Positions 1-5,394 of a stretch of DNA of 11,788 bases are shown piece by piece. The DNA comes from an uncultured Prevotella sp. Its GTDB lineage: Bacteria; Bacteroidota; Bacteroidia; Bacteroidales; Bacteroidaceae. Within the stretch, counting starts at the first letter, position 1; each line of letters starts with the position of its first letter. The position numbers and the translations under genes are program-made. The notes beneath the pieces are model-generated. The model was not told the origin of the DNA and did no database searches. It was given only the letters and a program-made list of their open reading frames with translations. Where the stretch lies: positions 1-11,788 of the forward strand of contig CALBJK010000239.1 in assembly GCA_937892695.1 (NCBI GenBank), given 5' to 3'.

Positions 1-53
1 TAGAACGGAGGTTTCCTAAACCTTTGATCCGGGTTCGATTCCCGGTGGAAGTA
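1..53 (+). tRNA. tRNA-Arg (anticodon CCT), 3' part only
   Basis: The 5' end lies before the window. What remains folds as the right half of a tRNA. The anticodon stem GAGGT/ACCTT (8-12 with 20-24) closes a 7-nt loop TTCCTAA, so the anticodon is CCT at 15-17, reading the Arg codon AGG. A 4-nt variable loop follows. The T arm is CCGGG/CCCGG (29-33 with 41-45) around the loop TTCGATT. The acceptor 3' strand is TGGAAGT (46-52) with discriminator A53. CCA is not encoded and must be added after transcription. A rho-independent terminator follows within 10 nt. The call is firm apart from the unseen D arm and acceptor 5' strand. Confidence 0.94.
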
Positions 54-62
54 CATAACGTT

Positions 63-100
63 AACGCTAAGTAGTCAAAATCAAACTATTTAGCGTTTTT
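63..100 (+). terminator. Rho-independent terminator after tRNA-Arg
   Basis: A 13-bp stem (63-75 AACGCTAAGTAGT with 85-97 ACTATTTAGCGTT, one G-U pair) has a 9-nt loop and is followed by Ts to position 100. It sits 10 nt after the mature tRNA 3' end and should end that transcript. Confidence 0.88.
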
Positions 101-168
101 CTATTAATGTGGGTTCTATAAACTCTTCATCCTTACAAATCACTTCAACCATACCAAGCACAGACAAT

Positions 169-201
169 AAAAAAGTCGTTGCCAATTACGAACAACGACC
201 T
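169..201 (-). terminator. Second minus-strand terminator in the gap
   Basis: Read on the minus strand, GTCGTTG (199-193) pairs with CAACGAC (181-175) around an 11-nt loop and is followed by six Ts (174-169). It lies downstream of the stronger hairpin/T-tract at 229-288. It looks like a back-up stop for leftward transcripts from the kinase operon or the candidate small RNA, and it would keep them out of the tRNA gene. Confidence 0.6.
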
Positions 202-228
202 TACTATCATGCTTATGAAAATTATTTG

Positions 229-360
229 CAAAAAAAAAAACGATTGAAAACCTCACGGCCTCCTATCGTTACCTGTTAAACAATCGTTCAATTTACCTTA
301 AACCTAATAACTAAAAACCTAAATCTATTACTAACCTAAACAATCTATTAACCTTTTGAC
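229..360 (-). ncRNA. Candidate small RNA with AGGTT repeats and its own terminator
   Basis: No gene in any frame explains this stretch. On the minus strand a promoter-like TTTG-N20-TACCTTTG sequence (396-365) predicts a start near 358-360. The RNA would begin with four AGGTT units (354-350, 337-333, 320-316, 305-301; spacing 17, 17 and 15 nt). It would end in a hairpin followed by 11 Us (240-230), giving about 130 nt. No open reading frame begins with ATG inside it. The hairpin can close two ways: AACGATTG (288-281) or AACGAT (270-265) can pair with the same 3' strand at 246-239. The short form is extended by GGAG/TTTC-type pairs. I do not recognise an RNA family. Alternatively it is just the 3' UTR of the kinase operon. 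Confidence 0.5.
239..288 (-). terminator. Terminator of the candidate small RNA and kinase operon
   Basis: Minus-strand AACGATTG (288-281) pairs with CAATCGTT (246-239), followed by an unbroken 11-T tract (240-230). A second AACGAT copy at 270-265 can pair with 244-239 to give a more compact hairpin with the same T tract. The two forms are mutually exclusive. It also lies downstream of the sensor kinase stop codon, so it probably ends that mRNA as well. Confidence 0.68.
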
Positions 361-364
361 GTTG

Positions 365-396
365 CAAAGGTAATTCTTTTCTGCTGTTTGCGCAAA
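365..396 (-). promoter_or_regulatory. Bacteroidetes-type promoter reading leftward
   Basis: The minus strand carries TTTG (396-393), a 20-nt spacer and TACCTTTG (372-365). This matches the Bacteroidetes -33 TTTG and -7 TAnnTTTG consensus, with the same spacing as both candidate promoters near 5290-5320. The predicted start is about 358-360. The -33 box lies inside a perfect 16-bp palindrome (384-399). Confidence 0.62.
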
Positions 397-399
397 CAG
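384..399. promoter_or_regulatory. Perfect 16-bp palindrome over a -33 box, possible operator
   Basis: CTGTTTGCGCAAACAG is its own reverse complement. It covers the -33 TTTG of the leftward promoter, so a dimeric protein bound here would block that promoter. It could be a target of the adjacent response regulator or of an unlinked repressor; nothing in the sequence decides which. OmpR-family regulators usually bind direct repeats, which argues against the neighbour. Confidence 0.4.
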
Positions 400-447
400 A
401 ATTACGAAATAATTTCATTTAAGCCTTGTATTCTTGATTTGAATCAA

Positions 448-1731
448 TTACTTTGATTTTTCCGAGACTGTAAAGACATGCTTTCCTTCATAAAACCGGT
501 AATCGACATGCAGTCCGTAACGTCTGCAAATCGATTTGACAAGAGCCAGTCCCAATCCGGAAGACCCGCTTTTCCCGGGCGTATGGTAGAATCGGGCGAA
601 AACCTTTTCTTTATCAAGCGGCCCGTCATGCCCCGTATTAGCGACTGAAAAGGCTTTGTCTGTCACGATCACATCCACGCTTCCTCCGTCTATATTATGA
701 ACGAAAGCATTTTTCAACAGATTGCTCACGAGCATCTCCGACAGCTGAGGATTCATCTCTACTATCATTGTGAAAGGTTCCGCCTTCAATCCGACAGTAA
801 TATGTTTTCCTGCAAACACCGCTTCATACTCCGGTAACATACGACTTACCATTTCGCCGAAATCGGCAGGACAAGTCTCGGCAAACTGTCCGTTGTCAAT
901 CTTGCACAGCATCAGCAGCGACCTGTTTAGCCGGGAAAGACTTTTCAGTGTGCCTATCGCCTTTATTATTTCCCCTATCTGGCATTCGTCCAAACCGTTG
1001 TCGTCGAGCAACATTTCGAGCCGGTTCTGGCAGATGGCCAGCGGAGTCTGCATCTCGTGAGAAGCATTGCCGATAAAGAGTTTCTGCTGTTCATAAAGAT
1101 TTTCGCTTCTTCTGGTCGACTTTTCGAGAACATCACCCAAACGTCTGAACTCATCTACATTGGTATCGACGTGCAACGGCTTGCCACCGCGTCCCAGTCT
1201 GTAGTTTTCTATCCATTCGAGCAGCTGTGACAAGGGCTTCATGCTGCGGCGCACCGACCGGCTGTTAACCACAACGATGCCCGACATGATAGCCACATAG
1301 AGAAACAACAGCCAGTAGAAGATAGCCATCTTCAGGTCCTGCTTGTCAATTGAAGGAATGGATACTTCGATTTCGAAGAACCTGCCGTGACCGTCTTTAT
1401 ATATGTACGACACGACACGTGCTGGTTCGTACTCGTTCTTTTCCTTTATGAAGACATCACGGTCGGAGTATCTCACATTCGAATGGCTGCGGGCATATTC
1501 CGCCGACACTCTGTGAAGGAAATACTGGTTGTTAGATCCACTATCCTCTGACGGCAATGGCTCGCCGGCCAGCGAGCGACGTATTACCAGCTCGGCATAA
1601 TCTTCGAGCGAGTCGTCGGTCTCGTCGTTTATTTCCTCGATAATGGCCAAATAGAACAGCACCGACCAGAAAGCCAGCACCACCGCTGCCAGAAGCGACA
1701 GTCTAAGGGTTATGTAATTGACAAGCTTCAC
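448..1731 (-). CDS. Two-component sensor histidine kinase, membrane-bound
   Basis: This inner-membrane kinase is expected to phosphorylate the response regulator encoded just upstream. Membrane helices lie at about residues 11-33 and 134-156, flanking a roughly 100-residue periplasmic sensor of no family I recognise. A HAMP-like linker follows (about 157-210). The HisKA H-box ASHEMQTPLA has the phospho-accepting His225. The ATPase domain shows the N-box LLKNAFVHN (Asn341), a G1 box reading VANTG, the F-box VFARFYH and the G2 box GKSGSSGLGLALVK. The G1 box has Asn where many kinases have Asp, a form I also associate with other Bacteroidetes kinases. The start codon is GTG, overlapping the regulator's TGA as GTGA, so translation is probably coupled. 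The signal sensed is unknown. At 427 aa the length is normal. Confidence 0.95.
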   Translation of the reverse strand: MKLVNYITLRLSLLAAVVLAFWSVLFYLAIIEEINDETDDSLEDYAELVIRRSLAGEPLPSEDSGSNNQYFLHRVSAEYARSHSNVRYSDRDVFIKEKNEYEPARVVSYIYKDGHGRFFEIEVSIPSIDKQDLKMAIFYWLLFLYVAIMSGIVVVNSRSVRRSMKPLSQLLEWIENYRLGRGGKPLHVDTNVDEFRRLGDVLEKSTRRSENLYEQQKLFIGNASHEMQTPLAICQNRLEMLLDDNGLDECQIGEIIKAIGTLKSLSRLNRSLLMLCKIDNGQFAETCPADFGEMVSRMLPEYEAVFAGKHITVGLKAEPFTMIVEMNPQLSEMLVSNLLKNAFVHNIDGGSVDVIVTDKAFSVANTGHDGPLDKEKVFARFYHTPGKSGSSGLGLALVKSICRRYGLHVDYRFYEGKHVFTVSEKSK

Positions 1732-2405
1732 AGTCTTACCAGTTTGTAGCCGTATCCGTAGACGGTCTTTATCTCAATGTCGGCACCGGCTGCCTTAAGC
1801 CTTTTACGCAGATTCTTCATCTGCGCATACACAAAGTCGAAGTTGTCGGCCACGTCGGCATAGTCGCCCCAGATGGCCTCAGCGAGAGTCTGCTTGTCGA
1901 CAAGCCGTCCGGCACGGTTGGCAAAGTAGAGCAGTATGTCATACTCCTTGCGGCCTAGCTCCAGGGGTCTGCCTGCCACCACTACGGCAAACGTGTCAGG
2001 ACAAATCCTTACATTGCCCGCCTCGACAAACGACTCTCCTCCATGATGTCCACGGCGTATCACGCTCTTTATCCGCGCCAAGAGTTCGGCCAGATGGAAA
2101 GGCTTGGCCAGATAGTCGTCGGCCCCGAGGTCGAGACCGTTCACCTTATCTTCGATAGAGTCTTTTGCCGAAAGAATGATGACGTTCATCTTCCGTCCCC
2201 GCGTCGCCATGTCGCGCAGGATGTCGAGTCCGCTGCCGTCGGGGAGCATGATGTCGAGTAGCAGGCAGTCGTATTCGTATGCAAAGATCTTGGTCCTTGC
2301 CACGGCACAGTCGGCCGCTGTCTCTACAAGGTAACGTTCTTTCTGCAGCGACTTGACGATAATCTCGCGCAGGTCGGCATCGTCTTCTATGACAAGAATC
2401 TTCAT
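1728..2405 (-). CDS. OmpR/PhoB-family response regulator
   Basis: This cytoplasmic DNA-binding regulator of 225 aa should receive phosphate from the kinase that follows it with a 4-nt overlap. The receiver domain (about 1-118) has the acidic pair Asp8-Asp9, phospho-acceptor Asp51 in LLLDIMLPDGSG, Ser79 in ILSAKD, and Lys101 in the ADDYLAKPF switch segment. A winged-helix domain (about 130-225) has the usual GRKEYDILLYFANRAGRLV start, a recognition-helix region around FVYAQMKNLRKRL, and the terminal wing TVYGYGYKLV. The overall form resembles Bacteroides RprY, but I cannot assign orthology, so no symbol is given. The ATG start lies 31 nt after a 45-bp dyad. No clear TAnnTTTG promoter was seen in the gap before it, so it may be partly transcribed from the folA side. 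Confidence 0.95.
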   Translation of the reverse strand: MKILVIEDDADLREIIVKSLQKERYLVETAADCAVARTKIFAYEYDCLLLDIMLPDGSGLDILRDMATRGRKMNVIILSAKDSIEDKVNGLDLGADDYLAKPFHLAELLARIKSVIRRGHHGGESFVEAGNVRICPDTFAVVVAGRPLELGRKEYDILLYFANRAGRLVDKQTLAEAIWGDYADVADNFDFVYAQMKNLRKRLKAAGADIEIKTVYGYGYKLVRL

Positions 2406-2435
2406 ATTTCGGAATACACGCTATACGTGACCATG

Positions 2436-2480
2436 TTTTGTGCCGTTACTGTTGCCAATAGCAACGGTAACGGCACAAAA
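2436..2480. repeat. 45-bp near-perfect dyad between folA and the response regulator
   Basis: Arms at 2436-2455 and 2461-2480 (20 nt each) surround the 5-nt loop CAATA. They match at 19 of 20 positions, and the one difference is a G-U pair in plus-strand RNA. The outer ends are TTTT and AAAA, so neither strand has a free U tract after the hairpin and it is not a textbook intrinsic terminator. It could be a factor-assisted terminator for folA, an mRNA-protecting stem, or a protein-binding site upstream of the regulator. Confidence 0.8.
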
Positions 2481-2509
2481 AGTTGTGGTTTGTGTCCAGA
2501 ATGTTATGT

Positions 2510-3001
2510 TCAGACATTTGTCCGTTCATAGTCTACAAAGTCGTAATCCTGACTGTGCCGGTCGTCTTTTTCGTGGTGTTCGCGAGATATTTCTTTCCAT
2601 CCGTCCGAGTAGGAAGGGAAGAACGTGTCGGCAACGTCGGGCGTGTCGGCTATCTCGGTAAGACAGAGCCGGTCGGCTATGGGCATGGCCTGACGGTAGA
2701 CGCTCGCACCGCCTATGATGTAGACATCTTCGTCCGATGCGCAGTGGCGCAGAGCCTCGTCTAAAGAAGCGAAGCATTCACACTTAGGAAACACCTTGCT
2801 ACTCCGGCTCAACACTATGTTGCGGCGGTTGGGCAATGCCCCTTTGGGCAGCGACTCAAACGTTCGACGACCCATAATGATGGTGTGGCCGGTGGTGAGT
2901 GCCTTGAACCGTTTCAGATCGTTGGGCAACCAGTATATCAGTTTGTTGTCCTTACCGATGGCCCGGTTGCGCGCCACGGCGGCGATGATGGATATTCTCA
3001 T
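2510..3001 (-). CDS. folA: Dihydrofolate reductase
   Basis: This enzyme reduces dihydrofolate to tetrahydrofolate with NADPH. It recycles the dihydrofolate made by the thymidylate synthase encoded 43 nt upstream. The protein is 163 aa, a normal chromosomal length. The N-terminal strand MRISIIAAVARNRAIGKDN is typical. The active-site segment WLPNDLKRFK contains Trp24 and the catalytic acid Asp28. The NADPH-binding stretch is IIMGRRTFESLP (41-52), and later YIIGGASVYRQAM is the conserved GG turn with its Tyr. The ATG start gives the standard N-terminus. Nothing marks it as a mobile trimethoprim-resistance cassette: there is no integron site and it sits behind thyA. Confidence 0.97.
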   Translation of the reverse strand: MRISIIAAVARNRAIGKDNKLIYWLPNDLKRFKALTTGHTIIMGRRTFESLPKGALPNRRNIVLSRSSKVFPKCECFASLDEALRHCASDEDVYIIGGASVYRQAMPIADRLCLTEIADTPDVADTFFPSYSDGWKEISREHHEKDDRHSQDYDFVDYERTNV

Positions 3002-3033
3002 TATCAGAAATTCTTCAGACCTATTATATTATA

Positions 3034-3060
3034 AAAGGTGACGCTCAGACGCTCACCTTT
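3034..3060 (-). other. Hairpin spanning the thyA stop codon
   Basis: On the minus strand AAAGGTGA (3060-3053) pairs with TCACCTTT (3041-3034) around 11 nt that include the thyA TGA. A TTTTATAATATAA stretch follows. The loop side also holds a repeated GAGCGTC. It could be a weak attenuator that lowers folA relative to thyA, or an mRNA processing or stability stem. Confidence 0.5.
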
Positions 3061-3839
3061 GCATCGATGTGCGGATATGGATTGTAATCGCACAGTTCAA
3101 AATCTTCATAATGGAAGCCGAGAAGGCACTTCACGTCGGGATTTATCTTCATTACGGGCAGCTTTCTGGGTGTGCGTGTGAGCTGAAGCCGAGCCTGGTC
3201 GAGATGATTCAGGTAAAGATGGGTGTCCCCGGTGGTGTAGACGAAGTCGCCGCACCGCAGCCCCGTCACCTGAGCCGTCATCATAAGGAGCAGGGAATAG
3301 GAAGCTATGTTGAACGGCATACCCAAAAACGTGTCGGCCGACCGCTGGTAGAGCTGAAGCGAGAGCCGTCCGTCGGCTACATAGAACTGGAACAGACAAT
3401 GGCATGGGGGAAGAGCCATGTCGTCGATTTCGGCGGGATTCCATGCCGTGACAATCATGCGACGCGAGTCTGGATTAGTCCTTATCGTCTTTACGACGTT
3501 CTTTATCTGGTCGATGGTTCCGCCCTTGCCGTCGGGCCACGACCGCCACTGATGGCCGTAAACCGGTCCGAGGTCGCCGTTCTCATCGGCCCATTCGTTC
3601 CATATCCTAACACCGTGTTCTTGGAGAAACTTCACGTTGGTGTCGCCACGAAGGAACCACAGCAGTTCGTAGATTATCGATTTAAGATGCAGTTTCTTTG
3701 TAGTGAGCAAGGGGAAACCGTCTTCGAGGTTGAACCTCATCTGGTTTCCGAACACGCTGAGAGTGCCTGTTCCTGTACGGTCGGTCTTCTTATGCCCTTC
3801 CGTCAGTATGCGGTCGAGCAGGTCAAGATATTGTTTCAT
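3045..3839 (-). CDS. thyA: Thymidylate synthase
   Basis: This cytoplasmic enzyme converts dUMP and methylenetetrahydrofolate to dTMP and dihydrofolate. The frame stays open upstream to 3908, but the start MKQYLDLLDRIL at 3839 gives 264 aa, the same as E. coli ThyA, and puts the landmark residues at the E. coli numbers: Arg21 in DRTGTGT, catalytic Cys146 in LPPCHC, Arg126-Arg127 in DSRRMIV, Asn177 in GMPFNIAS, and His207/Tyr209 in THLYLN. This ATG overlaps the TGA of the upstream methyltransferase gene as ATGA, which supports the start and suggests translational coupling. folA follows after 43 nt. No key residue is missing. Confidence 0.98.
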   Translation of the reverse strand: MKQYLDLLDRILTEGHKKTDRTGTGTLSVFGNQMRFNLEDGFPLLTTKKLHLKSIIYELLWFLRGDTNVKFLQEHGVRIWNEWADENGDLGPVYGHQWRSWPDGKGGTIDQIKNVVKTIRTNPDSRRMIVTAWNPAEIDDMALPPCHCLFQFYVADGRLSLQLYQRSADTFLGMPFNIASYSLLLMMTAQVTGLRCGDFVYTTGDTHLYLNHLDQARLQLTRTPRKLPVMKINPDVKCLLGFHYEDFELCDYNPYPHIDAKVSV

Positions 3840-5260
3840 TTTCCTATTGTGGGTTCTATGATTATCTGTTCCGGTGTCTGGGGTGCATGGGTGCTTTTTA
3901 TCTTCCATTCAGTCGGATAAAGGTTGTTGGCCCTGTTGCCGAGATTCTTGACGAAACCGAGAGGATGACCCATCCACGTGAGCAGCACTATTCCGCGTGG
4001 GGTGTCTTCGGGCAACCGTACCGCCTCGTTGCGCAGGTAGGCTATGGCCGTGGCGTAGTCGGTCTCACGGCACACAAACCGGCTGAGGTCTGTCTCCGCC
4101 GACAACGCAAGCGACTGGCAGGGAAGCATATTGTGTCCCTTTTCCCGGTAGAGTTCCACCCCGGCATGGAGCACGTTCAGACTCTTGGAAACAGCGTCAT
4201 ACACGGCTGCCCATGCCCGGGGTACAGCCCTGGTGACATCGTCCTTACGGCGCAGGACATATCTGGCAGAATCGTTCAGAGGAATTTCGATTGCTGGAAT
4301 ATCCTCCTTGAACTGTTTACGTTCCTTACGTTTTTTGTTTTCTGGCTTTGAGACAGTGGTGGCTTCTGCGGTTCCGTTCTTCCTGAGCACGGCCATGAAC
4401 AGTCCTTCGCCTTCGGTCTTGCCGGGCAGAAACCGGTAGGCCGGAATGTCGCAGCCAAGCGCAGGGGTGATGTTCCACGACTTTTCTGCAGACACGTCAA
4501 TCAGCGTTGCGCCGAGCGTCCTGACTATCCACTCCACATTCTGTTCGTCTTCGAGACTGTTGAACGTGCACGTAGAATATATAAGGTATCCGCCCGGACG
4601 CAGACAGGGCCAGATGTCTGAAACAATGTCGCGCTGAAGCTGGCTGCACGCCTCTACCTTCTTCATGCTCCAGTCGGCCACAGCTCCATCGTCCTTACGG
4701 AACATGCCTTCGCCCGAACACGGCACATCGGCCAGAACCACGTCGAACGTCACTCCCGAGCGACGGAAGTCGCGTGGATAGTTGTTTGTCACGATAACGT
4801 CGCGGTGTCCCTGTTTCTGCAGGTTCTCGGCAAGTATATTGGCACGGTTGCGTATGGGTTCGTTACTTATAAGCAGACTGCCAGAAGGAAGGGCCTCGCG
4901 CACGGCAATCGACTTACCGCCAGGCGCGGCACACAGGTCGAGCATCGTCACCGGATGGTCTACGACGCTCCTCACGACATGGCTCACGAACATCGACGAG
5001 GCCTCCTGGACATAGTACACCCCAGCGTGAAGCAAAGGATCGAACGTGAAATTGGGACGGATGTCCAGATAGCGGCCCTCCCGGCACCATGGCACGACGC
5101 GCCCTCCTCCGCTCACAGCCGTATGCTCCGGGTCACACTTCAGGCCGTTGAGCCTTATGCTCACAATGGGCTGCGCCTCCAGCCCGCAGACTAAAGTGTC
5201 AAACAGGCTGTCGCCCATCAGGCGGCGCGTAGATGTGATGAAATCGTCTGGCAGTGTCAT
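3836..5260 (-). CDS. rsmF: rRNA cytosine-C5 methyltransferase, RsmF/NOL1-NOP2-Sun family
   Basis: This is predicted to use S-adenosylmethionine to make 5-methylcytosine in 16S rRNA. The 474-aa product shows the SAM-binding motif LDLCAAPGGKS (108-117), motif IV DVPCSGEGMFRKD with Cys181, and motif VI YSTCTFNSLEDEQN with Cys231. These are the two cysteines of RNA m5C methyltransferases. RFLPGKTEGEGLF (276-288) is typical of the family. A basic linker (about 307-320) leads to a C-terminal domain ending GHPLGFVKNLGNRANNLYP, which I recall as the RsmF/NolI-type RNA-binding tail. The frame extends to 5416, but ATG 5260 matches the family N-terminus and lies about 22 nt after a good promoter. The exact target base cannot be read from sequence; other m5C methylases of the family are possible. 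Confidence 0.93.
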   Translation of the reverse strand: MTLPDDFITSTRRLMGDSLFDTLVCGLEAQPIVSIRLNGLKCDPEHTAVSGGGRVVPWCREGRYLDIRPNFTFDPLLHAGVYYVQEASSMFVSHVVRSVVDHPVTMLDLCAAPGGKSIAVREALPSGSLLISNEPIRNRANILAENLQKQGHRDVIVTNNYPRDFRRSGVTFDVVLADVPCSGEGMFRKDDGAVADWSMKKVEACSQLQRDIVSDIWPCLRPGGYLIYSTCTFNSLEDEQNVEWIVRTLGATLIDVSAEKSWNITPALGCDIPAYRFLPGKTEGEGLFMAVLRKNGTAEATTVSKPENKKRKERKQFKEDIPAIEIPLNDSARYVLRRKDDVTRAVPRAWAAVYDAVSKSLNVLHAGVELYREKGHNMLPCQSLALSAETDLSRFVCRETDYATAIAYLRNEAVRLPEDTPRGIVLLTWMGHPLGFVKNLGNRANNLYPTEWKIKSTHAPQTPEQIIIEPTIGK

Positions 5261-5285
5261 TGTCGTAAAGTCATTGCTTGTTATG

Positions 5286-5317
5286 TTTGCAAAAGTATAA
5301 AAAAAATCGTTCCTTTG
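5286..5317 (+). promoter_or_regulatory. Probable promoter for the DUF6249-sigma operon
   Basis: TTTG (5286-5289), a 20-nt spacer and TTCCTTTG (5310-5317) match the Bacteroidetes promoter except for one base in the -7 box (T for A). The predicted start near 5324 gives a leader of about 70 nt before the ATG at 5395. It lies almost wholly inside the opposing rsmF promoter. Confidence 0.45.
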
Positions 5318-5320
5318 CAA
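5290..5320 (-). promoter_or_regulatory. Promoter for rsmF-thyA-folA
   Basis: The minus strand carries TTG (5320-5318), a 20-nt spacer and a full TACTTTTG -7 box (5297-5290). The predicted start near 5283 leaves a leader of about 22 nt before the rsmF ATG, which supports starting that gene at 5260. Confidence 0.6.
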
Positions 5321-5394
5321 CTTTGTACCCATTGTATGCGTCATTACAACAGAAATAACAAACAAGTAAGAAACAACATTAATGCAAACAGAAC

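Noticed and set aside
1..53. tRNA-Arg as an integration site for a mobile element
   Set aside because: No integrase, direct repeat of the tRNA 3' end or foreign-looking genes follow; the next genes are ordinary chromosomal ones.
108..119. The 12-mer TGTGGGTTCTAT repeated at 3848-3859 (end of rsmF), suggesting a duplicated fragment or attachment site
   Set aside because: Several identical 12-mers are expected by chance in 12 kb; the flanks match poorly and there is no integrase or target duplication.
90..152. A 20-codon minus-strand frame in the tRNA-side gap with a good-looking peptide (MVEVICKDEEFIEPTLIEKR)
   Set aside because: It is very short, its end lies inside the tRNA terminator stem, and it lies beyond two leftward terminators with no promoter of its own. 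Chance is the simplest explanation.
2417..2429. A short CACG/CGTG palindrome before the response regulator as an operator
   Set aside because: Only 4-bp arms; easily chance.
2510..3839. folA and thyA as a trimethoprim-resistance or phage-derived cassette
   Set aside because: Lengths and residues are those of chromosomal enzymes, the genes sit in an operon with an rRNA methylase, and no integron or phage signals are present.
3840..3908. N-terminal extension of thyA to 3908
   Set aside because: It lies inside the rsmF coding end and adds 23 residues not found in the family; the ATG at 3839 gives exactly the usual 264 aa.
3069..3920. A 283-codon plus-strand frame opposite thyA
   Set aside because: It is antisense to a gene with every catalytic residue in place and shows no recognisable domain; it is a codon-bias shadow.
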